Origin: Stenotrophomonas sp. BIO128-Bstrain
GTDB taxonomy: Bacteria; Pseudomonadota; Gammaproteobacteria; Xanthomonadales; Xanthomonadaceae
Length of the DNA stretch: 64,000 nt
Assembly (NCBI RefSeq): GCF_030128875.1
Contig: NZ_CP124620.1
Span: forward strand, 1,736,001 to 1,800,000
Reading direction: 5' to 3'
Positions 17,918 to 26,763 of this stretch are shown here, in pieces. Each line of letters opens with the position of its first letter. The first letter of the stretch is position 1. The notes below the pieces were generated by a model. That model was not told where the DNA came from and did no database searches. It was given only the letters and a program-made list of their open reading frames with translations. Made by a program: the position numbers and the translations under genes.

Positions 17918-20900
17918 ATGATTCGTTTTTGCCCCAATTGCCACACCGAACGCGCGCTGGCCGAGATGTTCTGCGAAGGCCATGTCGATGCGCACGCGTG
18001 CGGCTGGGATCTGGCCGGCGAGCCGATCCATCCCGATGGCTGGCGGCCGCAGAGCGTGGTCACCCAGGCAGCGGTGCAGGCATCGACGGTCGGCGCCGTT
18101 GCCGCGGAGGTGGTCTGCGACAACGGCCACCCGATGACCCCCGGCGACCTGATGTGCCTGCACTGCGGCGCCAGCGCGACCGATGGGACGGCGGCGACGG
18201 ACCTGCCGCCCCCTGTGGCCGACAGCAGCGAAACCGTCATCGATGGCTGGCGGCTGCTGCGCCAGATCAGCAGCACCGACGGCGTGCGTGACCGCTACCA
18301 AACCGAACACACCACCACGGCGGTGCAGGCCGTGCTAACCCTGTACCGCCCCGGTGCCGAGCCCGACCCGGCCATCTACGACGTGATCCGCCGCCTGCCC
18401 CGCGCGCACGTGCCGGAGATCATCGCCACCGGGCGCTGGGATGACCGCGCGTTTGAAGTGGTGGAAATGCTCACCGGTGGCACCCTGGCCGAACTGGGCA
18501 GCGTGATCGGCGACCGCGATGCGGTCCGGCATATCGTCAGCGAACTGGGCCAGGCGCTGCATGCGTTCAACGAAGCCGGGCTGCGCCACCGCGACCTGCG
18601 CCCGGCCAGCCTGCTGGTGCGGGCGCGCGCGCCACTGGACCTGGTGATCAGCGGATTCGGTTCGGCCCGGTTGTCCGAGTTCGACCTGGACATCGTCTCG
18701 CCCCTGGAGATCAGCCGCTACATGGCGCCCGAGGCGATCGCCGGTGGCGTGGCAGCGGCGTCGGACTGGTGGAGCCTGGGGATGATCCTGCTCGAACAGC
18801 TCACCGACGGCGCCTGCTTCGACGGCATCCATCCCAAAGCGTTCCTGATCCACGTGCTGGCCAATGGTGTCCCGATTCCGGAAACGCTGGACCCGGAGCT
18901 GGCGCTGCTGCTGCGCGGGCTGCTGGCCCGCGACCGCCACCAGCGCTGGCAATGGCCGCAAGTGGCCGACTGGCTGGCCGGCATCGCCGTGCCGGCACCG
19001 CCGGCGGCGCAGCACGCGCACGATGAGGGCGATGGCGCCAGCCTGCCGCTGGCCACGCGCCGCTATCATCGCCCGGCCGTGTTCGCGCTGGCCGCCGCCC
19101 AGGCCGACGGCTGGGACCAGGCCCTGGACCACCTGCTGCGCGGAGCGATCGTCACCTGGGCCGAGCAGGTCGGCCTGCCTGCCACCGGCATCGCCGGGCT
19201 GCGCCAGATTGCCCGCCACGAAGGCATCGAGGACGATTTCCGGCTGATGCTGGCGTTGAAGGTGCTCAACCCGGAAATGCCGTTGATCCATCGGGGCGAC
19301 ATCGTCACGCCCGGCTGGTTGCTTGAGCACCCATTGGAGGGCTACCGGCTGGTCAGCGGTTCGGTGCCGGACCTGCTGGAACACCTGCAGACCGACAACT
19401 GGCTGTGCAGGCTCAAGCGGCGCGAGGAAAGCGTGCGCCAGCGCGCGCTGCACCAGCACATCGCCCTGGTCGAGGAATCCCTGCGCGTCTACCTGCTGTC
19501 CACCTCGCGGGCCAAGCTGGCCTCGCAATGGCAGGAACGCCAGCGCCTGCTGCCTGACACCGCGCATCCCGGGCTGCTGTCGCTGGCCGAGCGCCGGGTG
19601 GTGGCCGAAGAAGACCTGATCGTGTTGCTGAGCGCGGAAATCGGCCAGTTCCGCAGCGCCGAGGCCATCCTTGCCGAGGCGGCCACGCTCGCCGCCAGCG
19701 CCGGTCTCGACGCCTTCGACAGCGACGCAGCCGCGGCCCTGCTGCAGCACCCGCGTACCGAGCTGTATCGCAGCGTGGACGCACGCATCCTGGGCTTCGC
19801 CCGCTCCGGCCTGCCCGTGGTGGATGGCTGGGCCGAGCAGTTCCGGCTGGAACGGCGCATGCCGCTGGCGCGCGCCCTGGTGGTGCTGGCCGTGCCCGCC
19901 AGCCGCTGGCTGCAGCCGCAGAAGCAGCAGTACGTGTCGCAGATCCTGGACTTCTTCGAAAAGAAAGTGGTCACCGCGGTGATGCGCGGCCCGCTGGTGC
20001 GCATGAGCATCGGCAAGACCACCGCACGCGTGGACATGCACGACGTGGACAGCGCCCGGCGACCCGCCGCCGCGCTGCTCGATCACCTGTTGCAGCGCAA
20101 CGCGCGCGCCGTGCAGCTGGACCCCGAATCGTTCCAGCGCAACCCGCTGCTGGAACCCCGCCTGATGGCCTTGGCACGGCAGAGCGCGCTGTACAAGCGC
20201 GACACCGGCATCGATGGGCTGTATCTGGGTTTTCCGTTCCTGCTCAGCCGCGATCCGCGCGGCACCTCGCGCACCCGCATCATTCCGCTGCTGCTGTGGC
20301 CGGCCACGCTGCTGCTGGAGCCGGGCACGCGCGGCCAGGTCGGGCTGGCCTTCGATGGCGAACGCGAGGAAGTACGGCTCAACCCTGCGCTTGAAAGCAT
20401 GCTGGGTGCCGAGACCTGCAAGCGCTGGCGCAGCACCGCCGACGAACTGCTGGGCCGCTCGGCGATCCGCGCCGCCGATGTGATGGATGCCTTCGGGATG
20501 CTGGCCACGATCCGCTCGCGCAGCCTGGTCGGCCTGCCCCCGAGCAGCGTGGAGGTGGCGCCCTACCAGGACGAACTGGAGTGCGCCGCGGTACTTTTCC
20601 ATGTCACGTTCATGGGCCAGGCCATCGGCGAAGACCTGCGCCAGCTCAAGGTTCTGTCGCCGTCCGGCACCGGCCTCGAAACCGCGTTGCGGCTGGCACC
20701 GCCGACCGACGCCGACGGCACTGCCACGCCTGCCACGCCGGAGCTGCAGCGCTACTTCACCGTGGCCAGCGATCCCTCGCAGGAAGCGGCAGTGCTGCAG
20801 GCACGGCAGGGGCCGGGCCTGTTGATCGAAGGCCCGCCTGGCACCGGCAAGAGCCAGACCATCGTCAACATGGTGGCCGACGCGATCGGCCGGCAACGCA

Positions 20901-23900
20901 GCCTGCTGATCGTCTGCCAGAAGCATGCGGCGTTGGAAGTGGTGCACAAGCGCCTGGTCGCTGAAGGGCTGGGCCAGCGCGTGGTCATGCTCAACGACGT
21001 CAACCGCGACCGCGAACCGGTCATCCGCAGCATCCGCGAGCAGCTCGACGCCCTGTTTACCGCCGGCGCCACGCAAACGGCCTGGCAGCAGCAGCGCCAG
21101 CAGGTGGCCGCGCGGATCGAGGCACTGGAAGGCGAACTTGATCGCCACCAGCACAGCCTGCACCAGATCGACGACGCCACCGGGCTGAGCTACCGGCGCC
21201 TGCTCGGCGAACTGATCGCGCTGGACGCCGGTACGCCCGCGCTGGTCCTGCCCGCCCTGCGCCAGCGCCTGCTGGCACTGGACCTGCCCACCCTGGTGCA
21301 GCGCGAAGAAGCCTGCGCGCCCTTGATCCGGTTGTGGCTGCCGGCCCGTTACGAGGGCAGCCCGCTGGCGCAGCTGCGCCCCTTCGCGGCCGACGCGGAC
21401 ACCCTCGCCGCATTCGTTGCCGCCCTGCAGACGTTCACTGCGGCCGAACAGCACCGGCAGGCGATCCTGCCGGCGCACCCGGCCACGTTCGAGCTGGACG
21501 ATCCCGCGCCGCACCAGGCGTGGAAGTCGGCGCATGTGGCGACCCTGCTCGGCCTGGATGACGCACAACGGAGCCGACTGGCACGCTGGCTGCCGCTGTT
21601 CCGCACCGCGCGCGCGGGCCAGCCAAGTCACGGCGACATCGCGCTGGACCGGCTGCAGCAGATCGAGAAGGCCGTGGCGGCGCTCGACCTTGACGCGTTC
21701 TCCAGCACGCTGTCGCCGGCGCTCGCCAGCGTCGACGAGCGCACGCTTGCGCAGCTGCAGCGCGATGCCGCGCGCGTGCTGGGCGCGCGCGGCCTGCTGG
21801 CGCGCATCAACCCGCTGCACCTGCTGCGCCGGCAACGGGTGAACCGCGTCCTGCAGGCGCAGTCCCATGTGATGGGGGAAGCGGGCACCGCAGCACTGCT
21901 GGCCGCCGCGACGCTGGAAGCGCGCCTGCGCCCGCTGCGCACCGAACTGGCCGGCCTGCACCAGCAGCTGGCGCTGGACCCGGTTGGCCAACAGACCGGC
22001 ATCGCGCTGGGCCCGATGGCACGCGCCAGCGGGCGCCAACTGCTGGATGTGCAGGCACTTGCCCAGGCGCTGGCGCAGTCGCCCCGCCCCCAGCAGGCCG
22101 ACGACGCGGCCCTGGCGGGCGACCGCGCGCACCTGGACGCACTGCTGCAGGACCTGGATGCCTCGCTCGCCCGGCATGCCGCCCGCCATGCCAGCGCGCA
22201 GCAGCTCGCATTGCTGGCCGACTGGCTGGAGCAGGCGCTGGTCGATGCATTGGCCGCCGCCATCGCCCACAACCACAGCAACGCCCAGGCGCTGCAGCAC
22301 CTGCACGAGGCCCTGCCCCATCTGGCTGCCTACCAGGCCTTCCGCGGGCGCGCCGGGCAGCTGTCAAGCGCAGACCTCGAACTGCTGGCACTGCTGCGCC
22401 AGCTGCAACCGCAGCTGGATACTCTTGCCAGCGACGCGCTGGAGCCGGCCGTGCGCCGCCTGTTGCATCGCGAAGCACGGCTGGGCTGGAAGCACCGCAT
22501 GGAGCAGGCGAACCCGGCGCTGCAGTTCGGCCAGGATGAAACCCAGGCCAAGGTCGCCAGCCTGGCCGCTGCCGACCAGCAGATGCGCCGGCTCAACCGC
22601 CAGATGCTGGGCACCCACATCGACCTGCAGCCGTTGGGCAACCGCAAACAGTGGGAAGACGTCACCCGGCTGACCGGGCGCCGTTCGCGCCGCCTGCGCG
22701 AGTTCATCGAGCTGGGTAGCGAACTGGGCCTGATGCACCTGCGCCCGGTCTGGCTGATGAACCCGGACGTGGCCAGCCGCGTGCTGCCACTGCAGGCGGG
22801 GCTGTTCGACACGGTGATCTACGACGAGGCCTCGCAGATGCCGGTCGAGTTCGCCCTGCCCACGCTGTTCCGTGGCCGGGTCACGGTCGTCAGCGGTGAT
22901 GAGAAGCAGATGCCGCCCACCGCCTTCTTCTCCAGCCGGGTGGAAAGCGATGAAGCAGAGGTCTTCGATGGCGACGAGCCCGATGCCGAGGTCGATGCCG
23001 AACAGCGCGACGCCTTCGAGGAAACCTGGAACCGGCGCGAAATCAAGGATTGCCCGGACCTGCTGCAGCTGGCCCGCAATGCCCTGCCCAGCACCACGCT
23101 GCAGATCCACTACCGCTCGGCGTACCGCGAACTGATCGGCTTCTCCAATGCGGCCTTCTACGGCAACCGCCTCAACGTGCCGGTACGCCATCCGCGCAGC
23201 AGCATCGCGCGGATCAAGCCCCTGGAGCTGATCCAGGTCGACGGCGTGTACCAGCACCAGAGCAACCCTGCCGAGGCGGCGCGGGTGGTGGAGTACCTGG
23301 CCCAGGTGTGGCAACAGCCCTATGCCATGCGCCCCTCGGTGGGCGTGGTCACCTTCAACCGCAAGCAGGCCGAGTTGATCGAGGAACACCTGGAACAGCG
23401 CGCCGGGCAGGATGCCGCCTTCCGCGCCGCATTCGCCGAGGAACGCGAGCGCAGCGAAGACGGCGAGGACATGTCGGTCTTCGTCAAGAACGTGGAAAAC
23501 GTGCAGGGCGACGAGCGCGACATCATCGTGTTTTCCTCCACCTTCGGCCGCAACGCGCAGGGCACCTTCCGGCGCAACTTCGGCGTGCTCGGCCAGACCG
23601 GCGGCGAGCGCCGCCTCAACGTGGCCGTCACCCGCGCCCGGCAACGGGTGGTGATGATCACCTCGATGCCGATCGCCGACATCTCCGACCTGTTCAACAC
23701 CCAGCGCGCCCCGGCCAGCCCGCGCGACTACCTGCAGGGTTACCTGGAGTACGCCCGCGCCCTGTGTGCCGGCGAGTTCGACGGCAGCGCACGGCTGTTG
23801 GATCGCCTGCAGACCGACCGCAGCGTGGCCAACCGCACCCACGCGGCGCCCGCCGACGGCTTCACGCAGATCGTCGGTGCCTACCTGCAGTCGCTGGGAT

Positions 23901-24220
23901 GGAATGCGGCCGCCGCCAGCGAAGGCGATGCATTCGGGCTGGACTTCGCCATCGAACACCCCGACACCGGCAACTTCGCCATCGGCATCGAGTGCGACGC
24001 GCCCAGCCACCCGCTGCTGGCGCATGCCCGCGCCCGTGAAATCTGGCGCCCCTCGGTCCTGCGTCGCGCCATCGGCGGCATCCACCGGGTGTCCTCGCAT
24101 GCCTGGTACCACGACGGTGAGGCCGAACGGGCACGCCTGCGCGTTGCCATCGAGGCGGCCATGGCCCCCGCCCCGGTGCCGCCCCCGCCTGTCCCCGCGC
24201 AACCGGAAACCCTGCCATGA
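17918..24220 (+). CDS. Zinc ribbon / pseudokinase / SF1 helicase / Vsr-like nuclease giant protein
   Basis: A 2100-residue multidomain protein. Two Cys-rich zinc-binding units start it (Cys5, Cys8, Cys19, Cys28; then Cys67, His71, Cys80, Cys83). A protein-kinase fold follows (about 107-345) with HRD (224-226) and APE (MAPEA). It lacks the ATP-anchoring Lys (AVLTL), and GFG (246-248) replaces DFG, so it is probably a pseudokinase. A helical region leads to an SF1 helicase of the DNA2/Upf1-like type: Walker A GPPGTGKS (972-979), DEAS (Asp1636-Glu1637), GDEKQMPP and C-terminal motif GGERRLNVAVTRAR. The end is a Vsr/DUF559-like PD-(D/E)XK nuclease (Asp2009, then IECD with Glu2025 and Asp2027). 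It presumably recognises and cuts nucleic acid. The start is ATG 17918; the stop overlaps the next gene (ATGA). Confidence 0.85.
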   Translation: MIRFCPNCHTERALAEMFCEGHVDAHACGWDLAGEPIHPDGWRPQSVVTQAAVQASTVGAVAAEVVCDNGHPMTPGDLMCLHCGASATDGTAATDLPPPVADSSETVIDGWRLLRQISSTDGVRDRYQTEHTTTAVQAVLTLYRPGAEPDPAIYDVIRRLPRAHVPEIIATGRWDDRAFEVVEMLTGGTLAELGSVIGDRDAVRHIVSELGQALHAFNEAGLRHRDLRPASLLVRARAPLDLVISGFGSARLSEFDLDIVSPLEISRYMAPEAIAGGVAAASDWWSLGMILLEQLTDGACFDGIHPKAFLIHVLANGVPIPETLDPELALLLRGLLARDRHQRWQWPQVADWLAGIAVPAPPAAQHAHDEGDGASLPLATRRYHRPAVFALAAAQADGWDQALDHLLRGAIVTWAEQVGLPATGIAGLRQIARHEGIEDDFRLMLALKVLNPEMPLIHRGDIVTPGWLLEHPLEGYRLVSGSVPDLLEHLQTDNWLCRLKRREESVRQRALHQHIALVEESLRVYLLSTSRAKLASQWQERQRLLPDTAHPGLLSLAERRVVAEEDLIVLLSAEIGQFRSAEAILAEAATLAASAGLDAFDSDAAAALLQHPRTELYRSVDARILGFARSGLPVVDGWAEQFRLERRMPLARALVVLAVPASRWLQPQKQQYVSQILDFFEKKVVTAVMRGPLVRMSIGKTTARVDMHDVDSARRPAAALLDHLLQRNARAVQLDPESFQRNPLLEPRLMALARQSALYKRDTGIDGLYLGFPFLLSRDPRGTSRTRIIPLLLWPATLLLEPGTRGQVGLAFDGEREEVRLNPALESMLGAETCKRWRSTADELLGRSAIRAADVMDAFGMLATIRSRSLVGLPPSSVEVAPYQDELECAAVLFHVTFMGQAIGEDLRQLKVLSPSGTGLETALRLAPPTDADGTATPATPELQRYFTVASDPSQEAAVLQARQGPGLLIEGPPGTGKSQTIVNMVADAIGRQRSLLIVCQKHAALEVVHKRLVAEGLGQRVVMLNDVNRDREPVIRSIREQLDALFTAGATQTAWQQQRQQVAARIEALEGELDRHQHSLHQIDDATGLSYRRLLGELIALDAGTPALVLPALRQRLLALDLPTLVQREEACAPLIRLWLPARYEGSPLAQLRPFAADADTLAAFVAALQTFTAAEQHRQAILPAHPATFELDDPAPHQAWKSAHVATLLGLDDAQRSRLARWLPLFRTARAGQPSHGDIALDRLQQIEKAVAALDLDAFSSTLSPALASVDERTLAQLQRDAARVLGARGLLARINPLHLLRRQRVNRVLQAQSHVMGEAGTAALLAAATLEARLRPLRTELAGLHQQLALDPVGQQTGIALGPMARASGRQLLDVQALAQALAQSPRPQQADDAALAGDRAHLDALLQDLDASLARHAARHASAQQLALLADWLEQALVDALAAAIAHNHSNAQALQHLHEALPHLAAYQAFRGRAGQLSSADLELLALLRQLQPQLDTLASDALEPAVRRLLHREARLGWKHRMEQANPALQFGQDETQAKVASLAAADQQMRRLNRQMLGTHIDLQPLGNRKQWEDVTRLTGRRSRRLREFIELGSELGLMHLRPVWLMNPDVASRVLPLQAGLFDTVIYDEASQMPVEFALPTLFRGRVTVVSGDEKQMPPTAFFSSRVESDEAEVFDGDEPDAEVDAEQRDAFEETWNRREIKDCPDLLQLARNALPSTTLQIHYRSAYRELIGFSNAAFYGNRLNVPVRHPRSSIARIKPLELIQVDGVYQHQSNPAEAARVVEYLAQVWQQPYAMRPSVGVVTFNRKQAELIEEHLEQRAGQDAAFRAAFAEERERSEDGEDMSVFVKNVENVQGDERDIIVFSSTFGRNAQGTFRRNFGVLGQTGGERRLNVAVTRARQRVVMITSMPIADISDLFNTQRAPASPRDYLQGYLEYARALCAGEFDGSARLLDRLQTDRSVANRTHAAPADGFTQIVGAYLQSLGWNAAAASEGDAFGLDFAIEHPDTGNFAIGIECDAPSHPLLAHARAREIWRPSVLRRAIGGIHRVSSHAWYHDGEAERARLRVAIEAAMAPAPVPPPPVPAQPETLP

Positions 24221-25578
24221 GTGGTCCCAAAGTCGTCCGTATCGTGACTGCCGAAGAACTGCTGGCCCTGCGCGAGGCGATGCTGCACCGGCTGGACCAG
24301 GCGGTAGCGCGCTGGCAGGCGCAGTGCGAGCAGGTCGGCGAGCGTGACGCCTCGGCCGTGGCCGCCGTCATGGCACGCCGCCAGGCCCTGCAGGCACTGC
24401 TGGCAGACAGCGACAACACGCGGTATGCGCAACTGATCGAGGCCGAAATCGCCTTCCTGCAGGCCGACACCCGCGACCGCGAGGCGCGCGCCGTGGACCG
24501 CGCTGCGGCAGGCCGCCAGCAGCAGCGGCGGCAGCGCGACAACGCTGCGGCCGTGCTCAAAACGCTGCAGGATCGACCCGTCGATGCAGATGCGAGCCTG
24601 CTGCAGGCGCTACGGGCACTGGCCGACGGTCATCCCGGTGCTGACGCGGAGGCGGTGCTGGCCCGTGCCTTCGCCCTCCTTTCGCCCCCGGAGGAGCAGG
24701 CAACACTGACCGAGGACCAGCGCGCGTTGGCCACTGCATTGCAGACCTCGGCGCCCACCCCCACGCTGGCCGACTGGGCCGCCGGGCAGCCCGCCGACCC
24801 CGGACGCGCGGCGCGCCTGCTGCGCGTGGACCGCTACATCGCCGAACTGCAGGTACTGCAAGGCCCGGCAGTCGCCGCGCCCTACCTGGAGGCGCTGCAC
24901 CACGCCGAGCAGGAAACCGCTCCGCAGCGGCGCAACCTGCTGCTGGACAGCCTGGTTCTGGAACTGGCCGCCGCCTCGGCCGCGTTCGCCCAGCGCCGCG
25001 TGCAGCTGGAGCGGCTGCAGGATGTGGCCAGCAGGCTGGCGGCACTGGACCCGGTTGACCCTGCGCCGTTGCTGGCCCAGGTGGGCGCGTGCAGTACCGC
25101 CACCGCGCTGCCGCTGCTGACCGCGCTGACCCAGCAGTGCGACGCCGCCCTGGCCAGCCACCAGCAGGCGCTGGCGGCAGTTTCCCGGCGCCAGGCCGTA
25201 CTCGACGGTCTGGCCAGCCTCGGCTATGAGGTGCGCGAAGGCATGGCCACCGCATGGCAGGACAGTGGCGCGGTGGTGCTCAAGAAAGCCGCCACCCCCG
25301 GCTATGGCGTTGAAGTGGGCGGCCAGGCCGACGGTGGGCGTCTGCAGGTCCGGGCCGTGGCGCTGGCGGCCGACCGTGACCGCAGTCGCGACCGCGACAT
25401 CGAAACCCTGTGGTGCGGCGAGTTCGGACGGCTGCAGGCGCTGTTGCACGGTCAAGGCACTGAGCTGGTGGTCGAGCGGGCGCTGGGCGTGGGTGAGGTG
25501 CCCTTGAAGGAGGCCATCGCCACCGCGACGCCGTCCGGACAGGTGCAGGTGTCGCACGCGCGCAGCGGCTCGATCTGA
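24217..25578 (+). CDS. Coiled-coil protein of unknown function, last gene of the Clp-like operon
   Basis: A 453-residue soluble protein that I do not recognise. It starts MSGPKVVRIVTAEELLALREAML. Residues ~15-330 are predominantly helical, rich in Gln, Ala and Arg, with heptad-like stretches (one around 95-125), so it may form long coiled coils. A compact C-terminal domain (about 330-453) looks alpha/beta: LASLGYEVREGM, VVLKKAATPGYGVEVGG, RDIETLWCGEFGRL. No signal peptide, membrane segment or catalytic motif is visible. The start overlaps the helicase stop by four bases, which makes it an obligate member of the operon. It could be a scaffold, adaptor or sensor for the other three proteins; this is inference. 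Confidence 0.75.
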   Translation: MSGPKVVRIVTAEELLALREAMLHRLDQAVARWQAQCEQVGERDASAVAAVMARRQALQALLADSDNTRYAQLIEAEIAFLQADTRDREARAVDRAAAGRQQQRRQRDNAAAVLKTLQDRPVDADASLLQALRALADGHPGADAEAVLARAFALLSPPEEQATLTEDQRALATALQTSAPTPTLADWAAGQPADPGRAARLLRVDRYIAELQVLQGPAVAAPYLEALHHAEQETAPQRRNLLLDSLVLELAAASAAFAQRRVQLERLQDVASRLAALDPVDPAPLLAQVGACSTATALPLLTALTQQCDAALASHQQALAAVSRRQAVLDGLASLGYEVREGMATAWQDSGAVVLKKAATPGYGVEVGGQADGGRLQVRAVALAADRDRSRDRDIETLWCGEFGRLQALLHGQGTELVVERALGVGEVPLKEAIATATPSGQVQVSHARSGSI

Positions 25579-25583
25579 CGTCA

Positions 25584-25599
25584 CGGAACGGTTCTTGCA
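25584..25599 (+). promoter_or_regulatory. Sigma-54 promoter for flhB
   Basis: CGGAACG-N4-TTGCA with exact GG-N10-GC spacing (GG 25585-25586, GC 25597-25598) begins five bases after the stop of the coiled-coil gene and 34 before the flhB ATG. It lets flhB be transcribed independently of the four-gene operon. Confidence 0.82.
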
Positions 25600-25632
25600 C
25601 GACCCCGGGTATTCCCCCGTGTCGTGCAGCCC

Positions 25633-26763
25633 ATGTCCGAGAACGAACAAGCCGGCGAAAAGACCGAGCAACCTACCGAAAAACGCCTGCGCGATGCCCA
25701 GGAACAGGGCAACATCCCGCGTTCGCGTGAGCTGGCGACGGCGGCTGTGTTCGGTGCCGGTGTGCTGGCGCTGATGGCCTTCTCCGGCACCATCGCCCGC
25801 AACGCCAAGACCTGGATGCAGGTCGCGCTGAGCCCCGAGCCGGGGCTGCGCCTGCATCCCCAGGCGTTGTTCGGGCACTTCGGCGAATTGATGCTGCGCT
25901 TGCTGGTGGCCATGTGGCCGCTGCTCGTGATCTGTCTGCTGGCCTGCTTCCTCTCGCCAGTGGCGATGGGCGGGCTGCGCTGGTCGAACAAATCGCTGAT
26001 GCCCGATTTCAAGCGGCTCAGCCCGATGGCCGGCATGAAGCGCCTGTATGGCCCGGAAGCGATTGCCGAGTTCACCAAGTCCCTGCTGCGCATCGCCTTT
26101 GTCGGCACCGCCGCCGGGCTGGTGGTGTGGCACGGCATCCGCTCGCTGCGTGACCTGCTCAACCAGCCACTGGAGGCCGCGATGATCCACGGCCTGGGCT
26201 TCACCCTGAAGCTCATGCTCGCCACCGGCGGCGCAATGATGCTGCTGGCCGCCATCGATGCCCCGTACCAGCGCTGGAACTGGATGCGCAAATTGAAGAT
26301 GACCCGTGAAGAGTTGCGCCGGGAAATGAAGGAGAGCGAGGGCAGCCCGGAGGTCAAGGGCCGCATCCGCCAGCTGCAGCAGCAGATGTCCAACCGCCGG
26401 ATGATGGAAGCGGTGCCCACCGCCGATGTCGTGGTGGTCAATCCCACCCATTACGCGGTGGCCCTGAAGTATGAAGGCGGAAAGATGGGGGCGCCCACCG
26501 TGGTGGCCCTGGGCGTGGATGAAACCGCCCTGCGCATCCGTGAGGTGGCCGACGGCAACAAGGTCGCCATCGTCTCCGCCCCGCCTTTGGCACGCGCCTT
26601 GTATCGGGAAGGTCAACTTGGAAAGGAAATTCCCGTGAGACTGTATTCGGCCGTGGCCCAGGTGCTCTCCTATGTCTACCAGCTGCGCGGCTGGCAGACC
26701 GGCCCGATGCCGGCAGCGCCCAGCATCGACATCGATGAATTCGGCAAGGGAGGCCGCCCGTGA
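25633..26763 (+). CDS. flhB: Flagellar export specificity switch FlhB
   Basis: A 376-residue FlhB. The N-terminus (GEKTEQPTEKRLRDAQEQGNIPRSREL), four membrane helices and a cytoplasmic domain with the self-cleaving NPTH motif (270-273) are all present. After hook completion, FliK binds the cleaved domain and switches export to filament proteins. I start it at ATG 25633 (MSENEQ), not the upstream in-frame GTG 25624, because FlhB proteins start this way. Its stop overlaps the flhA start. Confidence 0.96.
   Translation: MSENEQAGEKTEQPTEKRLRDAQEQGNIPRSRELATAAVFGAGVLALMAFSGTIARNAKTWMQVALSPEPGLRLHPQALFGHFGELMLRLLVAMWPLLVICLLACFLSPVAMGGLRWSNKSLMPDFKRLSPMAGMKRLYGPEAIAEFTKSLLRIAFVGTAAGLVVWHGIRSLRDLLNQPLEAAMIHGLGFTLKLMLATGGAMMLLAAIDAPYQRWNWMRKLKMTREELRREMKESEGSPEVKGRIRQLQQQMSNRRMMEAVPTADVVVVNPTHYAVALKYEGGKMGAPTVVALGVDETALRIREVADGNKVAIVSAPPLARALYREGQLGKEIPVRLYSAVAQVLSYVYQLRGWQTGPMPAAPSIDIDEFGKGGRP

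Noticed and set aside
18335..22321. Minus-strand open frame of 1328 codons, and other long antisense frames (2028-5168, 39154-42066, 42154-44496)
   Set aside because: They mirror strongly conserved plus-strand genes, show Arg/His/Gly-rich low-complexity translations with no domain, and arise from the high GC content.
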